A DNA stretch of 64,000 bases from Streptomyces mayonensis. Lineage in GTDB: Bacteria > Actinomycetota > Actinomycetes > Streptomycetales > Streptomycetaceae. The first letter of the stretch is position 1; each line of letters opens with the position of its first letter. Below, one piece after another: positions 52,642 through 61,373 of this stretch. The translations under genes and the position numbers were made by a program. The DNA lies in contig NZ_JACBYP010000021.1 of assembly GCF_018982965.1 (NCBI RefSeq), positions 1 to 64,000 on the forward strand, in the 5' to 3' direction. The notes under the pieces are model-generated. The model saw only the letters and a program-made list of their open reading frames with translations. It made no database searches and was not told the origin of the DNA.

Positions 52642-52667
52642 AACAGTGGCCGCCCGCTCGGCATTCC
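52642..52667 (-). promoter_or_regulatory. Sigma-R-dependent promoter of sigR
   Basis: On the minus strand GGGAAT is separated by exactly 18 bases from GTTG, the sigma-R consensus GGAAT-N18-GTT. It lies between the hydrolase stop and the sigR' ATG. The transcript would begin near 52635 and include the SigR' start, as in the autoinduction loop known for S. coelicolor. Confidence 0.92.
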
Positions 52668-52675
52668 CGGGGGCG

Positions 52676-53326
52676 TCAGGCGAGTGATCCGGTCCACTCC
52701 ACGACGCCGCCGGTGATCACTTCCAGGGCCTGTTCCTGACCGGTCGCCGCCCGCTTGGGCACCGCGAACCCGTGGTCTCCGTGCTCCACCTCGATCAGGT
52801 CGTACGTCCCGCCGGGCGCCTCGGGGAACTCCTCCGGTCTGCCGAAGGGGTCGTTGCCGCCCTGGACGACGAGGGTGGGCACGCCGGTGCCGAGGAGTTC
52901 CCCGGCGCGGGACTTCTCGGGCCGGCCCGGCGGGTGCAGCGGGAAGCTGAGGGCGAGGACTGCGTGCGCGCCCAGTTCGGCCGCGGTACGGCAGGCGACG
53001 CGGGCGCCGGCGCTCCGGCCGCCCGAGATCACCGGCAGTCCCGGCGCGGCGAGCGCGGGCCAGACGCCCCGCCAGCCGGTGTCCAGGGTCTTCGGCGCGG
53101 GCGCCAGCTTCTTGCCGGCGACCCGCCAGGGCTGCTCGACGAGGGCGACGCTCACCCCGTGGGCGGGCAGGGCGGCCGCCAGCGCCCTGAGGTCGCGCGC
53201 CTCTACGCCGCCGCCGGCACCGTGGCCGAGGGCGAGCACGAGCCGGGGCGCCGGCGCCGGGTGCCAGGTGATGCGTGCGGTGCCGGCCTCGGTGCCGACG
53301 GTGTCGGTGGTGGTGTCGCTGCTCAC
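52676..53326 (-). CDS. Alpha/beta-hydrolase family protein
   Basis: A 216-residue small hydrolase. The nucleophile elbow is GGRSAGAR near residue 101, the oxyanion region LALGHGAGGGVE near 32, and acid/base residues in VVQGGNDPFG (near 153) and EHGDHGF (near 185). The family is the KANL3/Tex30-like alpha/beta hydrolases, of unknown substrate. The start is GTG, and its neighbour SRAP gene ends one base earlier, so they are probably co-transcribed ahead of sigR. Confidence 0.83.
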   Translation of the reverse strand: MSSDTTTDTVGTEAGTARITWHPAPAPRLVLALGHGAGGGVEARDLRALAAALPAHGVSVALVEQPWRVAGKKLAPAPKTLDTGWRGVWPALAAPGLPVISGGRSAGARVACRTAAELGAHAVLALSFPLHPPGRPEKSRAGELLGTGVPTLVVQGGNDPFGRPEEFPEAPGGTYDLIEVEHGDHGFAVPKRAATGQEQALEVITGGVVEWTGSLA

Positions 53327-53327
53327 G

Positions 53328-54143
53328 TCAGAAGAGTGTGCCCTCTTCGGGTGCCTCGAGCTCCTCTAGCAGCTCCGGCCCGTTGTTGCGGACGTTGCTC
53401 ACGGCCGTGGAGACGGGGAAGGCCCGCATCAGCCCGGCGGGCGGCGGTGCCAGCAGGGAGGCCAGTTCGTCCGGGTCGGTGCGCGCCGGGTCGAGCCAGT
53501 CGTCCCAGCGGTCCGGCGTCAGCATCAGCGGCATCCGGGGGTGGATGTCGGCGAGGGCGCGCGGTCCGTCGGCCGGCGCCACCGCGAGCGGCGTGCTCTC
53601 GGCCTCGGTCGTGATCACGGAGCAGGTCACCCACCAGGCCTGGGGGTGGTCGTCCGGCAGGGTCCTGTCCCGCCAGAACTCGTAGAGCCCGGCCATGGCG
53701 AACACCGACCCGTCGGCCGGCGTGACGAAGTACGGCTGCTTGCGGGGCCGCTTCTTCCGCCCCTCGACCTCCAGATCCCGCTCCTGCTTGCCGGTGACCC
53801 ACTCGTAGTAGCCGTCGGCGGGCAGGATGCAGCGCCGGGTGCTGAAGGCGCGGCGGTAGGACGGCTTCTCGTGGACGGTCTCCGCGCGGGCGTTGATCAT
53901 CCGGGCACCGCCCTCGGGCGTCTTGGCCCAGGACGGGACGAGGCCCCACTTCAGCTTCCGCAGCTGGCGAACCGGTTTCGGGTCCCCGGCGTCTTTCAGA
54001 GGACGGTCCAGGACGACGTGGACCTCCTTGGTGGGGGCCACGTTGTAGTCGGGTTCCAAGCTCTCCTTGGGCTCCCACTTCTCGATCTCAAAGATTCCCG
54101 CGAGATCCTCGGGTCGACGACTCGCCGCATACCGTCCGCACAT
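53328..54143 (-). CDS. SRAP domain protein (YedK/HMCES family)
   Basis: Shields abasic sites in single-stranded DNA by covalent thiazolidine linkage through its second residue. The 271-residue protein begins MCGRYA, so Cys2 is available once Met is removed. Asn and Glu of the site are in DYNVAPTKE (near 33) and NARAETV (near 86), and His in IHPRMPLML (near 213). The segment EEGTLF ends it. CAGTGT lies seven bases before the ATG, suggesting a leaderless mRNA. Divergent from the M50-like gene. Confidence 0.93.
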   Translation of the reverse strand: MCGRYAASRRPEDLAGIFEIEKWEPKESLEPDYNVAPTKEVHVVLDRPLKDAGDPKPVRQLRKLKWGLVPSWAKTPEGGARMINARAETVHEKPSYRRAFSTRRCILPADGYYEWVTGKQERDLEVEGRKKRPRKQPYFVTPADGSVFAMAGLYEFWRDRTLPDDHPQAWWVTCSVITTEAESTPLAVAPADGPRALADIHPRMPLMLTPDRWDDWLDPARTDPDELASLLAPPPAGLMRAFPVSTAVSNVRNNGPELLEELEAPEEGTLF

Positions 54144-54193
54144 ACGTGCCACACTGCCAGACCCCGCGCTTATCCGAGGAGCCCTCCCCGAAC

Positions 54194-54916
54194 ATGGACC
54201 ACCTCGCATCGGCCTCGCTCACCTCCCTGTGGGACGAGGTCTCCGGCACCCAGCCCGACCCCGACCTGTGGGTGGTGATCGCGACCCTGGTGGTGGCGCT
54301 CGCCGTCGTCGTGCCGCACGGGCCGTGGCGGATGGCACGCAACGCCATCACCATCGCCCACGAGGGCGGCCACGGGCTCGTGGCGCTGCTCACCGGGCGC
54401 ACCCTGACCGGGATAACCCTGCACTCGGACACCAGCGGCCTGACCGTGAGCCGGGGCAAGCCGCGCGGCCTCGGGATGATCCTCACCGCGGTCGCCGGCT
54501 ACACCGCTCCCCCGCTGCTCGGCCTGGGCGGCTCCGCGCTGCTCGCGGCGGGCCGCATCACCCTGCTGCTGTGGCTGGCGACGGCCCTGCTCGTCGCCCT
54601 GCTGGTGATGGTCCGCAACGCCTACGGGGTGCTGACGGTGGTGGTCTCCGGCGGCACGTTCGTGCTGGTGTCGTGGCTGGCCGGGCCGCAGGTGCAGGCG
54701 GCGTTCGCGTACGCGGTGGTGTGGTTCCTGCTGCTCGGCGGGGTGCGTCCGGCCTTCGAGCTGCAGGCCAAGCGGGCGCGCGGTGGCGCGGGGGACTCCG
54801 ACGCCGACCAGCTCGCGCGGCTGACGCACGCGCCGGCGGGGGTGTGGTTCTTCCTGTTCCACGCGGTGTCGCTGTGCTCGCTGATAGGCGGGGGGCGCTG
54901 GCTGCTGGAGCTGTGA
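54194..54916 (+). CDS. M50B-family-like membrane protein
   Basis: A 240-residue integral membrane protein with about five hydrophobic segments. The motif [18 protein letters not shown] near residue 53 contains the HExxH zinc site (HEGGH) of M50 proteases, and it is of the YugP/M50B-like group. A second zinc ligand (N/D-x-x-P-G) is not obvious, so proteolysis is unproven. A GAGGAG site stands 12 bases upstream. Confidence 0.82.
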   Translation: MDHLASASLTSLWDEVSGTQPDPDLWVVIATLVVALAVVVPHGPWRMARNAITIAHEGGHGLVALLTGRTLTGITLHSDTSGLTVSRGKPRGLGMILTAVAGYTAPPLLGLGGSALLAAGRITLLLWLATALLVALLVMVRNAYGVLTVVVSGGTFVLVSWLAGPQVQAAFAYAVVWFLLLGGVRPAFELQAKRARGGAGDSDADQLARLTHAPAGVWFFLFHAVSLCSLIGGGRWLLEL

Positions 54917-54924
54917 CGGGCGGG

Positions 54925-54980
54925 CGAGGACCGGGGAGGGCGAGGACCGGGAGACGAGGACCGGGCGGGCGAGGACCGGG
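54925..54980. repeat. CGAGGACCGGG short repeats
   Basis: Four copies of CGAGGACCGGG at 14- to 16-base spacing follow the M50-like gene stop. The phase is imperfect. No hairpin terminator is seen. Confidence 0.7.
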
Positions 54981-55094
54981 GCCGCACCCGAGCTGCCGCA
55001 TATATGCACGGCACGTGCACTGTTGCACTTTCGGTCAGGTTTCGACACTTTTGATCAAGATCCCGGACCGCCTTCAGCCATTAAAGTGGGCGCC

Positions 55095-56411
55095 ATGACC
55101 GTGAATCCCGCGCACACCGATCCCTGGCCCGCCCCGCACGCGAGCGGAGCCGTCGACGCGACCGTCCACGTGCCCGGGTCCAAGTCGGTCACCAACCGCG
55201 CACTGGTGCTGGCCGCCCTCGCCTCCGAGCCCGGCTGGCTGCGCCGCCCGCTGCGCTCCCGGGACACGCTGCTGATGGCCGGGGCCCTGCGCGCGATGGG
55301 CGTCGAGATCGAGGAGGGCGTCGGCCCGGACGGCACCGGGGAGTTCTGGCGGGTCATCCCGGCCGGCCTGCGCGGCCCCGCCACGGTCGACGTCGGCAAC
55401 GCCGGCACGGTCATGCGCTTCCTGCCGCCGGTCGCGACCCTCGCCGACGGCGCGGTCCGCTTCGACGGCGACCCGCGGTCGTACGAGCGTCCGCTGCACG
55501 GCGTGATCGACGCGCTGCGCGTCCTGGGCGCCCGGGTCGACGACGACGGACGCGGCGCCCTGCCGCTGACCGTGCACGGCGGCGGCGCCCTGGAGGGCGG
55601 CCCGGTGGAGATCGACGCGTCCTCGTCGTCGCAGTTCGTCAGCGCCCTGCTGCTGTCCGGACCGCGTTTCAACCAGGGTGTCGAGGTCCGCCACACCGGT
55701 TCGGCGCTGCCGTCCATGCCGCACATCCGCATGACCGTCGACATGCTGCGCTCGGCCGGCGCCCAGGTCGACACCCCCGAGTCCGGCGGCGAGGCGAACG
55801 TCTGGCGGGTGACGCCGGGCGCGCTGCTCGGCCGGGACCTGACGGTCGAGCCCGACCTGTCCAACGCCCAGCCGTTCCTGGCGGCCGCCCTGGTGACCGG
55901 CGGCAAGATCGTGATCCCCGACTGGCCGTCCCGCACCACCCAGCCCGGCGACAAGCTGCGTGAGATCTTCACCGACATGGGCGGTTCCTGCGAACTGACC
56001 GACTACGGACTCGTCTTCGCGGGCTCGGGCGCCATCCACGGCATCGACGTCGACCTCGGCGAGGTCGGCGAGCTGACCCCCGGCATCGCGGCCGTCGCCG
56101 CCCTCGCGGACTCCCCCTCCACCCTGCGCGGCGTGGCGCACCTGCGCCTGCACGAGACGGACCGCCTGGCCGCGCTGACCAAGGAGATCAACGAACTCGG
56201 CGGTGACGTCACCGAGACCGCCGACGGCCTGCACATCCGCCCCCGCGCCCTGCACGAAGGCGTCTTCCACACCTACGACGACCACCGCATGGCCACCGCC
56301 GGCGCGGTGCTCGGCCTCGCCGTCGAGGGCGTACGGATCGAGAACGTGGCGACGACCGCGAAGACCCTGCCCGACTTCCCCGACCTGTGGACCGGGATGC
56401 TCGGGGCGTAG
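55095..56411 (+). CDS. aroA: 3-Phosphoshikimate 1-carboxyvinyltransferase (EPSP synthase)
   Basis: Sixth step of the shikimate pathway, joining PEP to shikimate-3-phosphate, 438 residues. [16 protein letters not shown] near residue 28 carries the catalytic Lys. [12 protein letters not shown] is near 100, [17 protein letters not shown] near 178, and the [12 protein letters not shown] and [13 protein letters not shown] segments near 350 and 400 complete the site. ATG lies seven bases after TAAAGT, so translation should be leaderless. Confidence 0.96.
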   Translation: MTVNPAHTDPWPAPHASGAVDATVHVPGSKSVTNRALVLAALASEPGWLRRPLRSRDTLLMAGALRAMGVEIEEGVGPDGTGEFWRVIPAGLRGPATVDVGNAGTVMRFLPPVATLADGAVRFDGDPRSYERPLHGVIDALRVLGARVDDDGRGALPLTVHGGGALEGGPVEIDASSSSQFVSALLLSGPRFNQGVEVRHTGSALPSMPHIRMTVDMLRSAGAQVDTPESGGEANVWRVTPGALLGRDLTVEPDLSNAQPFLAAALVTGGKIVIPDWPSRTTQPGDKLREIFTDMGGSCELTDYGLVFAGSGAIHGIDVDLGEVGELTPGIAAVAALADSPSTLRGVAHLRLHETDRLAALTKEINELGGDVTETADGLHIRPRALHEGVFHTYDDHRMATAGAVLGLAVEGVRIENVATTAKTLPDFPDLWTGMLGA

Positions 56412-56423
56412 GGACGGTTCGCC

Positions 56424-57437
56424 ATGCGCCGCTACGGCAAGCACACCGACGAGGACGACATCCGCACCCGCCCGAACCGCAAGGGCAACCGGCCGCGCAC
56501 CCACACCCGGCCCAAGCACGAGGACGCCGCCGCGGGCCTGGTCCTCACGGTGGACCGGGGCCGGCTGACCTGCCTGGTCGAGGACCGGGTCGTCATGGCG
56601 ATGAAGGCCCGCGAGCTGGGCCGCAAGGCGGCGGTCGTGGGCGACCGGGTGGCCCTGGTCGGCGACCTGTCCGGCAAGAAGGACACCCTCGCCCGCATCG
56701 TCCGCATCGAGGAGCGCACGTCCGTGCTGCGCCGCACGGCGGACGACGACGATCCCTACGAGCGGGTGGTCGTCGCCAACGCCGACCAGCTCGCCGTCGT
56801 CACCGCGCTCGCCGACCCCGAGCCGCGCCCGCGCCTCATCGACCGCTGCCTGGTCGCGGCCTTCGACGGCGGCCTCACCCCGCTGCTGGTGATGACCAAG
56901 TCGGACCTGGCCCCGCCGGACGAACTCCTCGACCTCTACGGCGCGTTGGACATCCCGTACGTCGTCACCAGCCGCGAGGGGCTGGAGAACGGCGCGGCCG
57001 CCGACCTCGTGCGCGAACACCTGGACGGAAAGATCACGGCCTTCGTCGGGCACTCGGGTGTCGGCAAGACGACCCTGGTCAACACCCTGGTGCCCGAGGA
57101 CCGCCGCCGGATGACGGGCCATGTCAACGCGGTGACGGGCCGCGGCCGGCACACCACGACCTCCGCCCTCGCCCTGCCGCTCTCCTCCGACGGGGGCGGC
57201 TGGGTCGTCGACACCCCGGGCGTGCGGTCGTTCGGTCTCGCGCACATCGACCCGTCCCGGGTGATCAACGCCTTCCCGGACCTGGTGCCCGGTACGGAGG
57301 GCTGCCCGCGCGCGTGCAGTCACGACGAGCCCGACTGCGCGCTGGACGCCTGGGTGGCCGAGGGGCACGCCGACCCGGCGCGGCTGTACTCGCTGCGCCG
57401 GCTGCTGGCGACGCGGGAACGCAGGGAAGGCGACTGA
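56424..57437 (+). CDS. rsgA: Ribosome small-subunit-dependent GTPase A
   Basis: Circularly permuted GTPase that helps mature the 30S subunit, 337 residues. OB fold about residues 37-105, G4 motif TKSD near 157, G1 GHSGVGKTTLVN near 209, G3 DTPG near 265, and a C-terminal zinc site (CPRACSHDEPDC near 293). The basic N-terminal 35 residues would contact rRNA. It follows aroA by 12 bases and is likely co-transcribed. Confidence 0.95.
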   Translation: MRRYGKHTDEDDIRTRPNRKGNRPRTHTRPKHEDAAAGLVLTVDRGRLTCLVEDRVVMAMKARELGRKAAVVGDRVALVGDLSGKKDTLARIVRIEERTSVLRRTADDDDPYERVVVANADQLAVVTALADPEPRPRLIDRCLVAAFDGGLTPLLVMTKSDLAPPDELLDLYGALDIPYVVTSREGLENGAAADLVREHLDGKITAFVGHSGVGKTTLVNTLVPEDRRRMTGHVNAVTGRGRHTTTSALALPLSSDGGGWVVDTPGVRSFGLAHIDPSRVINAFPDLVPGTEGCPRACSHDEPDCALDAWVAEGHADPARLYSLRRLLATRERREGD

Positions 57438-57476
57438 CCTCCGCGTTGTTTGCCGTGGCGTGCCACCGGTAAGTGC

Positions 57477-57482
57477 ATAATC
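57477..57482 (+). promoter_or_regulatory. Probable -10 element of gdx
   Basis: CATAAT stands 31 bases before the riboswitch core, the most AT-rich spot in the 141-base rsgA-gdx gap. No convincing -35 was found at standard spacing. A start near 57489 would give a leader of about 90 bases, enough to hold the riboswitch. Confidence 0.4.
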
Positions 57483-57512
57483 GCACCAAGCCGGGACCAA
57501 GCCCGAGCAAAG

Positions 57513-57578
57513 CCGGACGAGTCACCGGGCCGGCGCCGACACAGCGGTCGTGGTACGGGAACTACGGGAGGACAAGAC
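57513..57578 (+). promoter_or_regulatory. Guanidine-III (ykkC-III) riboswitch, probable
   Basis: Both highly conserved strands of the class are present: CCGGACGAG (57513-57521) and GGACAAGAC (57570-57578), the second lying between the GGGAG ribosome-binding site and the ATG. A pseudoknot stem could form between GCGCC near 57533 and GGCGT just after the start codon. The interior is longer than in the Thermobifida example I know. The downstream gene is the expected guanidinium exporter. Confidence 0.7.
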
Positions 57579-57902
57579 ATGGCGTGGCTGCTGGTCATAG
57601 TGGCCGGGGTGCTCGAAACCGGCTTCGCCGTCTGTCTGAAGCTGTCGCACGGCTTCACCCGGCTCTGGCCCACCGTCGCCTTCTGCGCCTTCGCACTGGG
57701 CAGCTTCGGTCTGCTGACGATGTCCCTGAAGAAGCTCGACGTCGGCCCGGCGTACGCCGTGTGGACCGGCATCGGCGCGGCGGGCACCGCCATCTACGGC
57801 ATGGTCTTCCTCGGCGACCTGGTCTCGACCCTCAAGGTCGTCTCGATCAGCCTGGTCATCATCGGTGTGATCGGCCTCCAGCTCTCCGGCTCGGCCCACT
57901 AG
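57579..57902 (+). CDS. gdx: SMR-family guanidinium exporter Gdx (SugE)
   Basis: Proton-coupled guanidinium exporter, 107 residues with four transmembrane helices, working as an antiparallel dimer. The proton/substrate Glu is in VAGVLETGFAVCLKLS (Glu13), with Lys and Gly/Pro features typical of the Gdx rather than the EmrE branch (LDVGPAYAVWTGIGAAGTA near residues 53-71). The preceding riboswitch supports this substrate. Confidence 0.92.
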   Translation: MAWLLVIVAGVLETGFAVCLKLSHGFTRLWPTVAFCAFALGSFGLLTMSLKKLDVGPAYAVWTGIGAAGTAIYGMVFLGDLVSTLKVVSISLVIIGVIGLQLSGSAH

Positions 57903-57944
57903 GTGTACTGACCCGGAGTCCGCCGGCCGCGGTGGGTCCGGCCC

Positions 57945-58556
57945 TCAGGCCGTCAACCGGCGTGGCAGGGCGGTGCGTACGAGGTCGGCGACCCCGCCCT
58001 CGGCGGGCGGCGCGGCGACGCAGGACAGGGCGAGCCGCACGGCCAGTTCGCAGGAGCGGGCCAACTCGGCGGCGTCCGGCGGCGCGAGCGGACCCCCGCC
58101 GTTCAGGACAGCCACGGCGCGGTCGCGGACGAGGGTCACGAAATCCCCGGGCGAGGGCAGCGGACCGTCGGCCCTGCGCTGGGCCGGGACACCGGAGGAG
58201 GACGGCACGGCCGTCAGGGCCGGTGCGGGCAGCCGCTCGCTCCAGCAGCCGGTGAGCATGGCACGGACCAGCAGGTTGTCGTGGGCGGCCGACATCATCC
58301 ATTCGGCGGTCGCGGTGAGCCGTTCGCGCGGGTCGCTGGGACCGGAGAGCGCACGCTCCACCCCCGCGAGGTAGCCGTCGGCCTCGCGCCGGACGAGTGC
58401 CCGGGCGAGACCGTCCTTGCTGCCGAACTCGTTGTAGAGCGTCTGCCGGGACACACCGGCCGACGCGGCCACGTCCACCATCCGCACGGCGGCCCAGGGC
58501 CGGCGCGCCAGCGCCGTGTAAGCGGCGTCGAGCAGGGACTCCCGGGCTGCAGGCAC
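57945..58556 (-). CDS. TetR-family transcriptional regulator
   Basis: A 203-residue repressor. The helix-turn-helix is VDVAASAGVSRQTLYNEFGS, about residues 27-46. The effector domain is uncharacterised. I take the GTG with GAGGGAGG five bases upstream, since the frame further up has no start codon near a ribosome site. It is convergent with gdx, but is not clearly linked to it given the riboswitch. Confidence 0.86.
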   Translation of the reverse strand: MPAARESLLDAAYTALARRPWAAVRMVDVAASAGVSRQTLYNEFGSKDGLARALVRREADGYLAGVERALSGPSDPRERLTATAEWMMSAAHDNLLVRAMLTGCWSERLPAPALTAVPSSSGVPAQRRADGPLPSPGDFVTLVRDRAVAVLNGGGPLAPPDAAELARSCELAVRLALSCVAAPPAEGGVADLVRTALPRRLTA

Positions 58557-58930
58557 CCTTGCCTCCCTCGGCCGACCAACTCGCTGCCCAGATTTGACGC
58601 ACCCGACAACACTGTCAAGAGCCCCCGCACATCCGAACACCGACACCGACGGGGCAGCCGCCGCCCCGTAGCTGCGGGCAACCGCGAGTCGCGTAGCTGC
58701 GGGCAATCGTGCCTCCCCCAGTGCTGAAGACCTGGGAGGTACCCCCAGGGCGGCACGGGTGGGCGCAGCGGTGCCCGTCGGCGCCGGGCAGCGCGACCCA
58801 CCCCCGCCCAGCATCAACCCGGGCACCAACTGAACGCACCCGCCCCGCGCACGCGGCCGGCACGCGGTCCCGCCACGCCCGCCAAACCCCTGGTAGCCCC
58901 GCCCCATCCCCGACAGATAGCGTGACCCGC
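58557..58930. other. 374-base region between TetR gene and hisN
   Basis: This contains the TetR promoter (58590-58618) and, at its right end, the TAGCGT box of leaderless hisN (58918-58923). Between them a CGTAGCTGCGGGCAA element occurs twice (about 58668 and 58693). No gene is supported. Confidence 0.55.
58590..58618 (-). promoter_or_regulatory. Promoter of the TetR gene with overlapping palindrome
   Basis: Reading on the minus strand, TTGACA and AAATCT are separated by 17 bases, a good primary-sigma promoter. GACA-N4-TGTC within it (58605-58616) could be the autoregulatory operator. Confidence 0.6.
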
Positions 58931-59731
58931 ATGCCCGACTACCTCGACGACCTCCGCCTCGCCCACGTTCTCGCCGACGCCGCCGACGCCGCGACGATGG
59001 ACCGCTTCAAGGCCCTCGACCTCAAGGTCGAGACGAAGCCGGACATGACCCCGGTGAGCGAGGCGGACAAGGCCGCCGAGGAGCTCATCCGCGGTCACCT
59101 CGCCCGCGCCCGCCCCCGCGACTCGGTCCAGGGCGAGGAGTTCGGCGTCGCGGGCGCCGGCCCCCGCCGCTGGGTGATCGACCCGATCGACGGCACCAAG
59201 AACTACGTACGCGGCGTCCCCGTCTGGGCCACGCTCATCGCCCTCATGGAAGCGGCCGAGGGCGGCTACCAGCCGGTCGTCGGCCTCGTCTCCGCGCCCG
59301 CGCTGGGCCGCCGCTGGTGGGCGGTGCAGGACCACGGCGCGTTCACCGGCCGCAGCCTGACCTCGGCCTCCCGGCTCCGCGTCTCCCAGGTCTCCACGCT
59401 CACGGACGCCTCGTTCGCGTACTCCTCGCTCGGCGGCTGGGAGGAGCAGGGCCGGCTGGACGGGTTCCTGGACCTGACCCGCGAGGTGTGGCGCACGCGC
59501 GCGTACGGCGACTTCTGGCCCTACATGATGGTGGCCGAGGGCTCGGTCGACATCTGTGCCGAACCCGAGCTGTCCCTCTGGGACATGGCGGCGAGTGCGG
59601 TCATCGTCGCGGAGGCGGGCGGCACCTTCACCGGTCTCGACGGCCGCCCCGGCCCGCACAGCGGCAACGCGGCGGCGTCCAACGGCCGACTCCACGACGA
59701 GCTGCTCGGCTATCTCAACCAGCGCTACTGA
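58931..59731 (+). CDS. hisN: Histidinol-phosphate phosphatase (inositol-monophosphatase family)
   Basis: Metal-dependent phosphatase, 266 residues. Motif EADKAAEELIRG near residue 44, the Mg site WVIDPIDGTKNYVRGVP near 82, and WDMAASAVIVAEAGG near 218 complete the fold. In S. coelicolor the IMPase-type hisN at this locus supplies histidinol phosphatase activity, so histidine synthesis is the likely role. Inositol phosphatase is the alternative. ATG follows TAGCGT by seven bases, so it is leaderless. Confidence 0.9.
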   Translation: MPDYLDDLRLAHVLADAADAATMDRFKALDLKVETKPDMTPVSEADKAAEELIRGHLARARPRDSVQGEEFGVAGAGPRRWVIDPIDGTKNYVRGVPVWATLIALMEAAEGGYQPVVGLVSAPALGRRWWAVQDHGAFTGRSLTSASRLRVSQVSTLTDASFAYSSLGGWEEQGRLDGFLDLTREVWRTRAYGDFWPYMMVAEGSVDICAEPELSLWDMAASAVIVAEAGGTFTGLDGRPGPHSGNAAASNGRLHDELLGYLNQRY

Positions 59732-59965
59732 GCACGCACCGACCGGCGCCACCGGGCACGCACCGCGCGCCTCGCCCCTCACCGGTCTCGACGACCGCCC
59801 CACCACCCCCTTCGCGCCCACCGTTCCTCTCCACGCCCCCCGACGTGCTCTCCGCGCCCCCTTGTTGACCCTCGCTTTGCCTGCCACTCTGAGGGCTCCC
59901 CCACTTGTGAACTTGTGAATCCATGAACGCACTCATGGATCACCGGCAGGAGGTGGCTTCATCCC

Positions 59966-60373
59966 ATGCTCGTCCACGAAGTCATGAGCACCGTCGTCCT
60001 GACCATCGGCCCCGCCCACACGCTCCGCCAGGCCGCCGCCCTGATGTCCGCCCGCCACGTCGGCGCGGCGGTGGTGTACGACCCCGACGCCGACGGCATC
60101 GGCATCCTCACCGAACGCGACGTGCTGGTCTCCGTCGGCCGGGGCCAGGACCCGGACACCGAGCACGCCCACGCCCACACCACCACCGACGTCGTCTTCG
60201 CCGCACCGGTCTGGACCGTGGAGGAGGCCGCCGGGGCGATGGTGCACGGCGGTTTCCGGCACCTCATCGTGCTCGACGGCGGTGAGCCCGTCGGCATCGT
60301 GTCGGTGCGCGACATCATCCGCTGCTGGACGCCCGCGCGCCCCCGGCGCGCGGCACCGGCGGTGACCGCCTGA
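59966..60373 (+). CDS. Two-CBS-domain protein
   Basis: A 135-residue protein made of a CBS (Bateman) pair: MLVHEVMSTVVLTI to LTERDVLVSVG, and TTTDVVFAAPVWTV to IVSVRDIIRCW. It likely binds an adenine nucleotide. No catalytic partner domain is present. GGAGG lies 12 bases before the ATG, a rather long spacing. The gap before it (59732-59965) is CCCC-rich and shows no gene. Confidence 0.9.
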   Translation: MLVHEVMSTVVLTIGPAHTLRQAAALMSARHVGAAVVYDPDADGIGILTERDVLVSVGRGQDPDTEHAHAHTTTDVVFAAPVWTVEEAAGAMVHGGFRHLIVLDGGEPVGIVSVRDIIRCWTPARPRRAAPAVTA

Positions 60374-60392
60374 GGGAGACCCGGCTCCGCCG

Positions 60393-61280
60393 TCAGCCCC
60401 GTACGCACTGCTCGATCACCGAGGCGACCTGCTCGACCGCGGGCGAATCGGTGCGGGTCCTGCGGGCCAGCACGAGGTCCACCGGTTCCGGCTCGGCGAG
60501 CGGCACGTACGTCACGCCGTCCAGCCGCAGACTCCGGACCGACTGCGGAACGAGCGCCACGCCGTGTCCCGCGGCGACGAAGACGACGAGCGTGGCCGTC
60601 TCGCCGACCTCGACGAGGGCCGCGGGCCGGAAGCCGGCCCGGCCGCAGGCGGACAGGACCCGGTCGTACATGGAGGACCGGGGCTGCGAGGAGTGGATGA
60701 CGAAGGGCTCGTCGGCCAGCGCCCGCAGCGGGACGGCCGGGCGGCAGGCCAGCGGATGGCGCGAGGGCAGTACGGCCATCAGGGACTCGGTGCGCAGCGG
60801 CGCCGTGCGGACCTGCGCGGTTCCGGCCGTGTCGGGGCGGCACACCGCGAGGTCGTACGCGCCGGTGAGCAGGCCGTCGAGGAGTTGCGGGGTGAGCACC
60901 TCGCCGTGCAGTTCCAGGGAGATGCCCGGCAACCGCGCCCGTACCGTGCGGGACACGCGCGGCAGCACGTCGTAGGTGGCGGTACCGATGAAACCGACGG
61001 AGACCCGGCCCGCCCGGCCGCCCGCCAGCTCCGCCATGTGGGCCCGCGCGCGCTCCTCCTCGGCCAGCAGCCCGCGGGCGTACCCGATCAGGTCCCGCCC
61101 CGCTTCGGTGAGACCGACGTGCCGGGTGGAGCGGTGGAACAGGGCGGTGCCCAGCTCGCGCTCCAGCTGCTTGATCTGCTGGGAGAGCGCGGGCTGGGCG
61201 ACGTGCAGCCGGGCCGCCGCGCGGCCGAAGTGGCACTCCTCGGCGAGAACGAGGAAGTAGCGGACCTGGCGGAGCTCCAT
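60393..61280 (-). CDS. LysR-family regulator of the thiolase/CoA-transferase operon
   Basis: A 295-residue regulator divergent from the beta-keto acid operon. The winged helix is FGRAAARLHVAQPALSQQIK (about residues 18-37). The effector domain begins VSVGFIGTATYDVLPRV, resembling the CatR/BenM-like branch that senses aromatic breakdown products. It would activate the operon in the presence of a pathway intermediate. Confidence 0.9.
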   Translation of the reverse strand: MELRQVRYFLVLAEECHFGRAAARLHVAQPALSQQIKQLERELGTALFHRSTRHVGLTEAGRDLIGYARGLLAEEERARAHMAELAGGRAGRVSVGFIGTATYDVLPRVSRTVRARLPGISLELHGEVLTPQLLDGLLTGAYDLAVCRPDTAGTAQVRTAPLRTESLMAVLPSRHPLACRPAVPLRALADEPFVIHSSQPRSSMYDRVLSACGRAGFRPAALVEVGETATLVVFVAAGHGVALVPQSVRSLRLDGVTYVPLAEPEPVDLVLARRTRTDSPAVEQVASVIEQCVRG

Positions 61281-61373
61281 GGGCCCAGCCTAGAGGCTTT
61301 CATAAGCCCTGCTTCTCAATGGCGCACAATTAGGTCTTGGACGCGAACAAGTGGGCGCTCCTACCGTGGCGGC
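61281..61373. promoter_or_regulatory. LysR-thiolase divergent promoter
   Basis: This 93-base gap holds a TACCGT box six bases before the thiolase GTG (leaderless). A short dyad, CAATGGCGCACAATTAG (about 61317-61333), might contribute to a LysR site; the T-N11-A form can be fitted but is not distinctive. Confidence 0.5.
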
